Shown here in pieces: positions 7,314 to 15,272 of a DNA stretch of 35,188 nt (the first letter of the stretch is position 1; each line of letters begins with the position of its first letter). Where the stretch lies: positions 1 to 35,188 of the forward strand of contig JAGXIL010000074.1 of assembly GCA_024635655.1 (NCBI GenBank). The letters are read 5' to 3'. Below the pieces are notes generated by a model. That model was not told where the DNA came from, searched no databases, and saw only the letters and a list, made by a program, of their open reading frames with translations. The translations under genes were made by a program, and so were the position numbers. This stretch comes from Gillisia sp. GTDB lineage: Bacteria > Bacteroidota > Bacteroidia > Flavobacteriales > Flavobacteriaceae.

Positions 7314-7548
7314 TTTATTCTATAGTCCCAAATTCAAATTTATCCTGAAGATAGATGCCGGTAATTCAGAAACCTATACATTTTCAGATCTTCGGGATAT
7401 TGAAATGGGATGGGTCGAGCTTCCAAACGGAAATATTGAGGAAGGCGATAAATACCAGTTCTCGATAGAAGGAGATGTGGTAAAGATCCTTAGCCGGGAC
7501 AAAATGAAAAAAGTAGATTTCCTGAAGGATGCTGGGGTTCTGAATTAA
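7303..7548 (+). CDS. short hypothetical protein, possibly a fragment
   Basis: The frame spans up to 81 residues if the TTG at 7303 is used, but that start lies inside a hairpin, and the only internal ATG choices (7405 first) give 47 residues or fewer. The sequence is hydrophilic and acidic, with strand-like patterns (VELPNGNIEEGDKYQFSIEG, VVKILSRDKMKKVDFL), and no signal peptide or cysteine. I do not recognise a family. It sits alone between two hairpins and could be a relic of a longer gene. An 18-residue frame follows at 7564-7620. Confidence 0.3.
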   Translation: MGRFLFYSPKFKFILKIDAGNSETYTFSDLRDIEMGWVELPNGNIEEGDKYQFSIEGDVVKILSRDKMKKVDFLKDAGVLN

Positions 7549-7646
7549 AAATTGGCAGAGAAATGAACTACGTGGAAGGTAAAATAACCGAGAACGGAAT
7601 TATAAGGATCGAATATTAAAAATTCGTTTTAGAATAAAAAGATGAG

Positions 7647-7678
7647 AAGCTTCCTGTAAAATCGGGGAGCTTTTTTTT
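7647..7678 (+). terminator. intrinsic terminator
   Basis: AAGCTTCCT (7647-7655) pairs with GGGGAGCTT (7664-7672) over nine positions including two G-U pairs, followed by eight T residues. It closes the short transcription unit at 7303-7620. Confidence 0.75.
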
Positions 7679-8052
7679 GCATTAATTTTCCATTACATTC
7701 CCTTCTTGAAGATAAAATTTTCGCAATTCTCAACAGAAAATTTTAAGATAATGCTCATTTTTAAAATTAAACATAAAGGTTCTCCTGCATTTTACTTTTT
7801 ATTTATTTTCTCACGATCTAAATAATGGAGGTTTGTGAAGTTTTTTGCCTGCAAGACCTCCTTGTATTTTTTATTTTCCTCAAGTGTTTACACTGAGGTT
7901 TTACTGTCAATTAATGTCAATCGTCACTGCATTAAGACATTTTTTCAAGGGTAATTATTGGTTGATAACCTCTTGATAAAACAAATTTAGTTCCCTGCTT
8001 AACAGTAAATTATATAAGTAATTTCATAGAAATTATTTTATAGTAGTTTAAA
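7679..8052. other. leader/promoter region of the hybrid regulator gene
   Basis: 374 bases with no ORF. It is AT-rich with many T-runs. I could not identify a convincing TAnnTTTG -7 box or operator. The promoter for the regulator at 8053 must lie here or further left. Confidence 0.5.
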
Positions 8053-11000
8053 ATGGGGAATTTGAGCTGGAGAAAATATATAATCGTTTTGCTGTTAGTT
8101 TGGGGCTACAGCACAGAAAAGGGATTTTCACAGGAAATTCCGGAGATAGAAAAACTATCTGAGGTAGATGGAGATTTTCAACCCATAAAGGGAGTGGGGC
8201 AGGATAAGGAGGGTAACCTTTGGATCGCTTCAGATCATCATATTGAAAAATACAATGCGGGAAGATCACTATTCTTCAATCGGTTTAAAGGCCTTCCCAA
8301 GAATACCGGCACAATAAATACCGTTTTTGTAGATTCCAGGGATAATATTTGGGTAGGTGCAGAAACAGGGCTTCTGAAATATGATCCTTCCAAAAAACTT
8401 TTTCTGTCAATTCCTTCAGAGAGATCATCTAAAACAAATGTCCAGCAAATAACCGAAGATGGATCGGGAGATATTTTTATGGGTGCCAGTAGTGGTATTT
8501 GGAAGTATTCCGGGAATGAAATGGTTCTTGTTACTTTCTTTCCTTCAGATCAATCTGTCAATGAATTTATATATGCAAATGACCAGTTGATCTTTGGCAC
8601 CTCAATGGGACTGTTCACAATGAACAGCAAAAGCAAAAAATATAAAAAGATCAACTTTTATAATCGGCAAAATATTAATGTGCAAAGTCTTGTTTTTACA
8701 GGGGATTCGTATTTAATAGGTACAAAAGAGGACGGACTCTATAAAGCTCCTGCCAATTTTTCGGGAATTGAGAAGTTGAACAGATTGCCTCTTTCTTCTC
8801 AGGAATTAAGTATATCAGGACTGGCAGTGGACAAATCGGGTTATATATATGTAGCCACTACAGGAGATGGTTTGTTGCTGCTGGATAAAACTTTCAAGCT
8901 GGTTTCGCAGTTCATACAGGAGGATAACAATTCCCTGTCCCTTTCTGAAAATGATTTAAGCGGGGTCTTTTTAGGGAATTCCAATACGCTCTGGGTTTTT
9001 ACAGCAACCGGACAAATCAATGCCTTAAGTTTAAAAGAGAGAAATTTTGAATTTATAAGGCACGATCCCAGGAAGTACAGCAGCCTGGCTGATAATTATA
9101 CTACGGCAATCGAAGAGGATGTCAACGGAAATGTATGGATTGGAAACCGGCAGGGATTAAGCATTTTAAACGCCTCCAACGATACCTGGCAGCATATAAA
9201 ATCATTGTCTTTTGCTAAATCTTCCAATGTTCCTGATGTTATTAAGGATCTACAGGCAGATGGAATGCATATGTGGGTGGCTACCTATAATGACGGGGTT
9301 TACAAGGTCAACATCAATACCCTGTTAAGGGCACATTATTCAACAGATTCAAAAGTAAAAACTGACCTTCAGAAAGTGAAAACCCTTTTGGTGGACTCCA
9401 ACAAAAATGTATGGGCGGGAGGAGAGGAAGGTGGCCTCACACAAATATCTGCGAGCGGAAAGGTTAAAACCATCGCCTTACAGGAAATTGATGCTATTAT
9501 AGAATTGTCTTCCGGGGATTTTCTTGCCGCGGGAAAAGAAGGTGTTTTTAGGGTTTTTAATGGAAATTATAAAATTCAACCTATCACTAAAATTTCGCCC
9601 AATGCTAAAGATCTACCATATTTTACTGTAAATGCTATGGCTGAGACCGGGGAAGGAAATATAATCCTGGCTACAGAAGGAGCAGGTATTATCCTTTATG
9701 ATCCTGCTAAAGATTCTTATACCACCATCCATAAAACTGAAGGCTTACCATCTAATAGGATTCAGAGTATTATTTTGGAAGGGAATGAGATCTGGGCCGG
9801 AACATCTAAAGGCCTTGTAAATTTTGAAATAGAAAAAAAACCGGAAATCCGTATTTTTGACAAAGATGACGGATTGTTAAGCCAGGTTTTCATTAGGGGA
9901 AGCTTTGCCAGGTTGGAGAACAAACTCGCTTTTGGAACTTTTAAAGGGGTAAGCCTTTTTTCTCCAGCTAAATTAAAATTGGTTCCTGAAAATATACCTT
10001 CTGTTAGATTAGGTGCAGTAGAATTGCATCTGAAAAACAAAGAAGTACAGGCTCTTGACAACGAGGCCGGGAAAGATCTGAATCTAAAGCACGATCAAAA
10101 TTCTCTGAGTTTTAATTTCTATGGAATATCAACCGGAAATGAAGCGGGAATAGATTATTCGTGGATGCTTCAGGGGTTTGATTCAGGCTGGTCTCAACCG
10201 GGCTCACAGAAAGAGGTAACTTACGCAAATCTGGATCCGGGGAATTACAAATTTTTGGTGAAGGCAAAAACCTCTAACGGCAAATGGAGTCCCACCCGGG
10301 AAATTGCCATGAATATACAATCGCCCTGGTGGTTGTCAACCGGAGCATATGTTGGTTATGGACTTGCAGGTTTGCTGTTAATTATAATAGTTCCGTTCTA
10401 TGGTGCAAAAACTGTACAAAGGAAAAGGTGGAGAGCCAATAAACCATTTTACAAGAATACTTCAAATGAGGAACCGGAAACATCCCTTAGCGTAATTATA
10501 GCTTCCCTTGAAGAACTGGCTGAAGAGGAGAAAACACCTAATAAAAATCGTATAAGAAGTATTGTAAACAATTTAAAAGAGCTCCTGGACCCAATTGTAA
10601 AGTCTGAAAACCCGATACAGGAAGAAATTATTGCAGAAGCTGAAAAATTTGACCCGGTAAATTCAATTGGTCATTCAGCAACTGAAACATTCTCTCCTGC
10701 GGTTTCGGCTAAAAAGAAAATTCTTATTGCTGAAGACAATGATGAACTGCGAAAAATATTTGTTGCAGCCTTTAGAAGTTTAGGAGAAGTATATGAGGCC
10801 AAAAACGGAACAGAAGCTTATGATCTGGCTGTGAACATACATCCTGATATTATTATAGCTGATTCCGAAATGCCCGATATGAATGGGATAAGCCTTAACA
10901 GAACTATCAAAAACAATCCGGACCTGGCCCAGGTTCCTCTGTACCTGATGATCTCTCCCATAGGCAAAATGGATTTCCCCCGCGGCAGCATTATGGAGTC

Positions 11001-11457
11001 CTTGCATTTTGTGTCAAAACCGGTAAATATTAATGCGCTCTTGCAGATAACTAAAGTTGAACTTGAAACTCCACAATCCCAACCTTACCAAAATACCAAT
11101 TTAAGCCAACGAAACAGCCAACTTCTAAAAGGTAATTTAGATAAAGAGTTTTTTGAAAAACTGGAACACATAATTCTCGGAAATCTTTCCAACAGCGCAT
11201 TTTCTGCTGAAGATCTGGGCAAACTGGCAGGGGCCAATATTGAGGTGCTTTCTTATAAAATAAAAGGGCAGAAGGGCGTGAGTGTTCAGGAATTTATCCT
11301 GCATACCAGGTTGAATTATGCCAGGCTACTTTTAAGCAAAGGGAAATCTGATCTATCTGAAGTAGCAAGACAAGCCGGTTTTGCCAATAAAGATGTTTTC
11401 TTCTCGGCTTATAAAAAATATTTTGGATTTATGCCCGGTACAATAATAGAAAAGTGA
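8053..11457 (+). CDS. hybrid two-component-type regulator (propeller, Y_Y_Y, receiver, AraC HTH) without visible kinase core
   Basis: 1134 residues. A signal peptide (1-26) leads into a Reg_prop-type beta-propeller sensor (about 40-670, blades such as NIWVGAETGLLKYD and NVWIGNRQGLSIL). A Y_Y_Y domain follows (about 677-756), then one membrane segment (about 765-783). After a ~100-residue acidic linker come a receiver domain (about 887-996, with acidic pair E894/D895, phospho-acceptor D937 in IIADSEMPDMNG, K989) and an AraC-type HTH (about 1048-1134). In ordinary hybrid two-component systems a HisKA and HATPase domain of ~230 residues lies between membrane and receiver. I see no H-box, N-box or G-box here; the linker is too short. 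The receiver keeps its key residues, so phosphorylation by a separate kinase, or a phosphorylation-independent mode, is possible. No polysaccharide-utilisation genes are adjacent. Confidence 0.9.
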   Translation: MGNLSWRKYIIVLLLVWGYSTEKGFSQEIPEIEKLSEVDGDFQPIKGVGQDKEGNLWIASDHHIEKYNAGRSLFFNRFKGLPKNTGTINTVFVDSRDNIWVGAETGLLKYDPSKKLFLSIPSERSSKTNVQQITEDGSGDIFMGASSGIWKYSGNEMVLVTFFPSDQSVNEFIYANDQLIFGTSMGLFTMNSKSKKYKKINFYNRQNINVQSLVFTGDSYLIGTKEDGLYKAPANFSGIEKLNRLPLSSQELSISGLAVDKSGYIYVATTGDGLLLLDKTFKLVSQFIQEDNNSLSLSENDLSGVFLGNSNTLWVFTATGQINALSLKERNFEFIRHDPRKYSSLADNYTTAIEEDVNGNVWIGNRQGLSILNASNDTWQHIKSLSFAKSSNVPDVIKDLQADGMHMWVATYNDGVYKVNINTLLRAHYSTDSKVKTDLQKVKTLLVDSNKNVWAGGEEGGLTQISASGKVKTIALQEIDAIIELSSGDFLAAGKEGVFRVFNGNYKIQPITKISPNAKDLPYFTVNAMAETGEGNIILATEGAGIILYDPAKDSYTTIHKTEGLPSNRIQSIILEGNEIWAGTSKGLVNFEIEKKPEIRIFDKDDGLLSQVFIRGSFARLENKLAFGTFKGVSLFSPAKLKLVPENIPSVRLGAVELHLKNKEVQALDNEAGKDLNLKHDQNSLSFNFYGISTGNEAGIDYSWMLQGFDSGWSQPGSQKEVTYANLDPGNYKFLVKAKTSNGKWSPTREIAMNIQSPWWLSTGAYVGYGLAGLLLIIIVPFYGAKTVQRKRWRANKPFYKNTSNEEPETSLSVIIASLEELAEEEKTPNKNRIRSIVNNLKELLDPIVKSENPIQEEIIAEAEKFDPVNSIGHSATETFSPAVSAKKKILIAEDNDELRKIFVAAFRSLGEVYEAKNGTEAYDLAVNIHPDIIIADSEMPDMNGISLNRTIKNNPDLAQVPLYLMISPIGKMDFPRGSIMESLHFVSKPVNINALLQITKVELETPQSQPYQNTNLSQRNSQLLKGNLDKEFFEKLEHIILGNLSNSAFSAEDLGKLAGANIEVLSYKIKGQKGVSVQEFILHTRLNYARLLLSKGKSDLSEVARQAGFANKDVFFSAYKKYFGFMPGTIIEK

Positions 11458-11823
11458 TTTCGGAATAAATATTGGATAAAAATAATTAGTTTTTAAAAAT
11501 AATTACCTAAGGTATTAACTCAATGAGAATTGTGTTTTTAAAAATATATTTCTTCGGCGATTGTTACAAATAGGGAAGTTGTAAAATATTTGAATTATAA
11601 TCGAAATCATGTTCCTTTATCCGAAGATATTTTTCTACTTTTAACTCAGAAATAAGGTTAAAATTTTATAGGTACCCCACCTTTTATAAAATCTACATCA
11701 TTGTTTTTCATTACCTACATATAATATCGCTAAAGTGATTTTGTCCTTTGATAATGTCTATTCTTGCTGTAAACCCGGTAAAAATATCATTATGTAAAGG
11801 CGCTAACCCCGTTAAAATGTGTA
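11458..11823. other. intergenic, no recognised feature
   Basis: 366 AT-rich bases after the regulator stop. No convincing ORF, hairpin terminator or RNA gene seen. It probably holds the promoter for the small ORF at 11824. Confidence 0.45.
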
Positions 11824-11946
11824 ATGAAGAATCAATCTTTCCCCCAAAAACTCCTTCAGGTAGAAATTAAAGATCCATTAACTTTCAAAGACAGGGCAAT
11901 TTGGATCCTGGTGATCCTAATGCTGCTTTTTCTTGTATTGAACTAG
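11824..11946 (+). CDS. small single-pass membrane protein, 40 aa
   Basis: The frame MKNQSFPQKLLQVEIKDPL continues through FKDRA into a C-terminal hydrophobic stretch (IWILVILMLLFLVL, residues 26-39), long enough for one membrane span, and ends at residue 40. The polar N-terminus and C-terminal anchor resemble small tail-anchored or membrane micro-proteins. No family recognised. It converges with the 44-aa frame at 11978-12112. Judged only on composition and layout, so moderate to low confidence. Confidence 0.4.
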   Translation: MKNQSFPQKLLQVEIKDPLTFKDRAIWILVILMLLFLVLN

Positions 11947-11977
11947 GGCAGTTAAATCCATTGATTCTCAGCAAAAG

Positions 11978-12112
11978 TTATTTCTTTCTTCGGGAGTAAT
12001 CCTTCTGCCCGGAATCTTTTTTTCCTTTCGTCTGGCATTCCGCCAAAAACTTTGTTAAATTCCATCCGTTAAACCCCGGATCAGGATCTGATTTCTCATA
12101 AGGATTTAGCAT
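11978..12112 (-). CDS. small hydrophilic protein, 44 aa
   Basis: Minus-strand frame starting MLNPYEKSDPDPGFNGWN and continuing LTKFLAECQTKGKKDSGQK, ending in a basic DYSRRKK tail. The aromatic and helical start followed by a very basic C-terminus looks protein-like rather than random. No ribosome-binding site stands out, and no family is recognised. An overlapping frame on the same strand (32 aa, starting MEFNKVFGG) is an alternative. It is divergent from the DUF4403-like gene, whose start lies only 18 bases away. Confidence 0.35.
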   Translation of the reverse strand: MLNPYEKSDPDPGFNGWNLTKFLAECQTKGKKDSGQKDYSRRKK

Positions 12113-12130
12113 GTCTTTAATTCATAAAAA

Positions 12131-12811
12131 ATGGAATATCAAATGGAAAAGGAAACCTTGGATGCATCTTCCGCTAATAATGTTATTTTAAGCTTACCGG
12201 TAAATATCACCTACACTGCTTTGGGAGAAATGATCAGGGAGAAATCTACAGGGGAGATCATAAAGGTGGAAAATGATGACGGAAAGGTTACTAGCTATGC
12301 CCAGATCCTCGATGTGTCATTTCAGCAGAGCCGGGAAGTTAAGTATGATTTGGTATTTGATATACAATTTAAAACCCTCACTACGGTATTTAAAAATAAA
12401 GTGGCAAGGGTATTACTCGATGTCTCTTTAGATTACGATGCAATTAAGCAGGTAATAAGGGTAAAAGATTACAGGCTGGATGTAAAATCAAACAACTGGT
12501 TAATGAATAATTCCCTTGAGGCCGTGGCGAACAAAATTATTTATGGAAAACTGAAAAAGAAAATGCAGTTTGATCTGAAACAGGAAATTGAAAAACGGAT
12601 TCCGGAAATTAACCAAAAGCTTGAGAATCCCTTAGAGATTATGCAAGGAGTAAATCTTTTTGGACAGGTGGATAGTTTCAGCGTAGGTGCAATCATTCCT
12701 AAAGCAGATCATTTCCTGGTGTTGCTCAATTTGAACGGAAATGCTGTGGTTGATGTAGAACGAATTATTTTTCCAAAAACCAAACCGGAATTCTCTCCGG
12801 AAAATCAATAA
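12131..12811 (+). CDS. DUF4403-like protein, short form
   Basis: 226 residues. The start (NNVILSLPVNITYTALGEMI) and the later LLDVSLDYDAIKQVIRVKDYRLDVKS and FLVLLNLNGNAVVDV strands resemble DUF4403 proteins. As I know them, these are usually about twice as long and exported. Here no signal peptide is seen, and the protein begins directly with the first strand. ATG codons at 12131 and 12143 are both possible starts. The helix KIIYGKLKKKMQFDLKQEIEKRI may pack on the beta sheet. Function unknown; a lipid- or envelope-related role is only a guess. It is 69 bases upstream of the M1 peptidase gene on the same strand and may be co-transcribed with it. Confidence 0.55.
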   Translation: MEYQMEKETLDASSANNVILSLPVNITYTALGEMIREKSTGEIIKVENDDGKVTSYAQILDVSFQQSREVKYDLVFDIQFKTLTTVFKNKVARVLLDVSLDYDAIKQVIRVKDYRLDVKSNNWLMNNSLEAVANKIIYGKLKKKMQFDLKQEIEKRIPEINQKLENPLEIMQGVNLFGQVDSFSVGAIIPKADHFLVLLNLNGNAVVDVERIIFPKTKPEFSPENQ

Positions 12812-12880
12812 AAGGTTGTTTCTTTTCCCGGAGGAAATTTCTTCAGGTTTATATAAATTAGCCAAAACAAAAATTTAATA

Positions 12881-14827
12881 ATGAGATATTTTTCAAAAGC
12901 ACTTTTTATTTTAGCCTTTGTAGGCCTACATATCCCAAACATACAGGCGCAGGAGGTAACCGAAACCAATCAGGAGGATTTTGATGAATTCACCTACAGG
13001 CAGGGGAACCTTTACAGAAGTGCCTCAGGAAAACCGGGCCCCGAATACTGGCAAAATGCTGCCGATTATGCTATTGAAGCCACTTTAAATGATGTTGACC
13101 ATACAATTACCGGTAAAATTACGGTTACCTACACCAACAACAGCCCCGAAGAGCTGGATTTTATTTGGATGTACCTGGAGCAAAACCGGTTTAAAGCAGA
13201 TTCCAGAGGTACTTTGACCACCCCAATTGAAGGGAACCGTTATGCCGGGGATTTAGAGGGAGGATATGATATTTCCAATCTTGAAGCTAAGGTTAAAAGA
13301 AGTACATCTTCCAAATATTTGATAGATGATACCCGTATGCAGGTGTTCTTTAATGATCCCATTCCTGCTAATGGAGGAAAGGCAACAGTTTCAATGAATT
13401 TTATGTATAAGGTCCCTGTAGAGGGAATGGACAGAATGGGTCGTCTTGATGTTGAAGACGGAACTATTTACGCAATGGCGCAATGGTTTCCCCAGGTTGC
13501 TGTTTTTGATGACGTAACAGGCTGGAACGTGGAGCCGTACTTGGGGGCCGGAGAATTTTATTATGATTATGGAACTTTTGATTATAAGATCACTGTTCCC
13601 TGGGATCACATTGTAGTGGGCTCAGGTGCTTTGCAAAATCCGCGGCAGGTTCTTTCGCCTACAGTTAGGGAGAGAATGGACATGGCTTCCAAAAGTGATA
13701 CTACTGTATATTTGATAAAACCCGAAGAAGTTAATGATCCTTCTATAAGGGCAAAACAGGATGGTACCCTTACCTGGCATTTTAAAATTGAAAATTCCCG
13801 GGATGTGGCATTTGGTTCCTCAAAAGCTTTTATTTGGGATGCGTCAAGAATAAATTTGCCCAGCGGAAAAAATATCATGGCACAATCTGCTTATCCTAAA
13901 GAAAGTGCAGGGGCTAATGCCTGGGACAGATCCACCGAATATTCAAAGGAATCTATAGAACATTATTCTGAGAAATGGTTTGAATATCCTTATCCTGTAG
14001 CTGTAAATGTGGCTGCAGATATAGGCGGAATGGAATATCCCGGATTAAATTTTTGTGGGTGGCAGGCTGAAGGTGCAGCCTTATGGGGTGTAACCGATCA
14101 TGAATTTGGCCATAACTGGTTTCCTATGATCGTTGGAACTAACGAAAGAAGATATGCCTGGATGGATGAAGGTTTTAATACTTTTATTAACCACTACAGC
14201 ACCCTGGAATTCAACGAAGGTGAATACCCTTCAAGGTTAAACCGTACCAGAAATCTTACCGGATGGTTTATGAACCCTAACCGGGAAGGAATAGATACAT
14301 ATCCCGATGTGGCCAACCTTAATAACCTGGGAATGATCGCTTATTATAAACCGGCTATGGGATTATTAATACTAAGAGAGTATGTCTTGGGTGAGGAGCG
14401 TTTTGATAATGCCTTTAGATCCTATATTAAAACCTGGGCTTTTAAACACCCGCAGCCTAACGATTTCTTTAACCATATGGAAAATGTGGCCGGGGAGAAT
14501 CTTTCGTGGTTTTGGAAAGGCTGGTTCTATGGAACAGGGAATATCGATCTTGCTGTAGACGGAGTTCAGGCTTACCAGGGAAATTATGTTGTTTCCATAT
14601 CAAATAAAGGAGAAATTCCTATGCCTGTTGAAATGCGGGTTACATATGGGGACGGAAGTACAGAAGATATCACCCTCCCGGTAGAGATATGGCAGCGTGG
14701 AGATTCATGGAACCATTTGTTACGCACCGATAAAGAAGTGCAAAGTGTAGAGCTGGACCCTGAGAAAATGCTGCCCGACGTTAATTTCTCCAATGATGCC
14801 TGGCCAAATGATTTTTATGACCGCTAG
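12881..14827 (+). CDS. M1 family zinc aminopeptidase, exported
   Basis: 648 residues with a Sec signal peptide (about 1-24, ending QAQ). The catalytic signature is complete: GGMEYPG exopeptidase motif (382-388), H407-E408-F-G-H411 zinc motif, and the third zinc ligand E430 in WMDEGFN, exactly 18 residues after H411. It should hydrolyse N-terminal residues from peptides in the periplasm or at the cell surface. The N-terminal ~260 residues form the beta-saddle domain usual for M1. The C-terminal part (from ~560) is a beta-rich domain rather than the long helical domain of E. coli PepN, typical of the Bacteroidota short M1 proteins. The DksA-like gene follows after 17 bases, so they may share a transcript. 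Confidence 0.93.
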   Translation: MRYFSKALFILAFVGLHIPNIQAQEVTETNQEDFDEFTYRQGNLYRSASGKPGPEYWQNAADYAIEATLNDVDHTITGKITVTYTNNSPEELDFIWMYLEQNRFKADSRGTLTTPIEGNRYAGDLEGGYDISNLEAKVKRSTSSKYLIDDTRMQVFFNDPIPANGGKATVSMNFMYKVPVEGMDRMGRLDVEDGTIYAMAQWFPQVAVFDDVTGWNVEPYLGAGEFYYDYGTFDYKITVPWDHIVVGSGALQNPRQVLSPTVRERMDMASKSDTTVYLIKPEEVNDPSIRAKQDGTLTWHFKIENSRDVAFGSSKAFIWDASRINLPSGKNIMAQSAYPKESAGANAWDRSTEYSKESIEHYSEKWFEYPYPVAVNVAADIGGMEYPGLNFCGWQAEGAALWGVTDHEFGHNWFPMIVGTNERRYAWMDEGFNTFINHYSTLEFNEGEYPSRLNRTRNLTGWFMNPNREGIDTYPDVANLNNLGMIAYYKPAMGLLILREYVLGEERFDNAFRSYIKTWAFKHPQPNDFFNHMENVAGENLSWFWKGWFYGTGNIDLAVDGVQAYQGNYVVSISNKGEIPMPVEMRVTYGDGSTEDITLPVEIWQRGDSWNHLLRTDKEVQSVELDPEKMLPDVNFSNDAWPNDFYDR

Positions 14828-14844
14828 AAATTATTGATGCAGGT

Positions 14845-15168
14845 ATGGATAATTCTGAAATTATCAATAAAATAAAGGAAGAGATACTCAGGACAGAAGC
14901 TCAGATCCTGGAATACAGGGAACTCACTAAACCTATTTCTCCGGAGAATGCCATAGGTCGCGTGTCGAGGATGGATGCTATTAACAACAAAAGCATCAAC
15001 GATTCAGCCTTGAGGCAGGCTGAGAAAAAACTAATTGATCTAAACAGGGTTTTGGAAAAGGCAGGAAGTAAGGATTTTGGTATCTGCCTGCGGTGTAATA
15101 AACCTATTCCCGTTGGCAGGTTAATGATCCGGCTGGAGAGTTTGTACTGCGTTCCCTGCTCCCGATAA
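14845..15168 (+). CDS. TraR/DksA-type C4 zinc-finger protein
   Basis: 107 residues. An N-terminal helical part (about 4-72) suggests a coiled coil. The C-terminal zinc finger has C81-x2-C84 (GICLRCNKPIP) and C102-x2-C105 (YCVPCSR), the spacing of the DksA/TraR family. DksA-type proteins bind RNA polymerase through the secondary channel and tune transcription. Whether this short version does so is inferred from the family. The acidic pair DxxDA found at the DksA coiled-coil tip is represented at best by RMDAIN (42-47). It starts 17 bases after the M1 peptidase gene and ends at a strong bidirectional terminator. Confidence 0.85.
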   Translation: MDNSEIINKIKEEILRTEAQILEYRELTKPISPENAIGRVSRMDAINNKSINDSALRQAEKKLIDLNRVLEKAGSKDFGICLRCNKPIPVGRLMIRLESLYCVPCSR

Positions 15169-15176
15169 AGTTTTTT

Positions 15177-15216
15177 AAAAAAAGATCCTGATTAATATAA
15201 ATCAGGATCTTTTTTT
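15177..15216. terminator. strong bidirectional terminator
   Basis: A perfect 13-bp stem, AAAGATCCTGATT (15181-15193) against AATCAGGATCTTT (15200-15212), with a 6-base loop, A-run before and nine T residues in the 3' flank. It separates the convergent DksA-like gene and the gene ending at 15273. Confidence 0.92.
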
Positions 15217-15272
15217 TTGTGTCAGATCCCGCATATTGAAAAAATTATGGCGCCTTAAATTAATTTTGGCAG

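Noticed and set aside
8053-11457. Regulator as part of a polysaccharide-utilisation locus
   Set aside because: No SusC/SusD pair or glycosidases are adjacent; the nearest carbohydrate-type protein is over 16 kb away.
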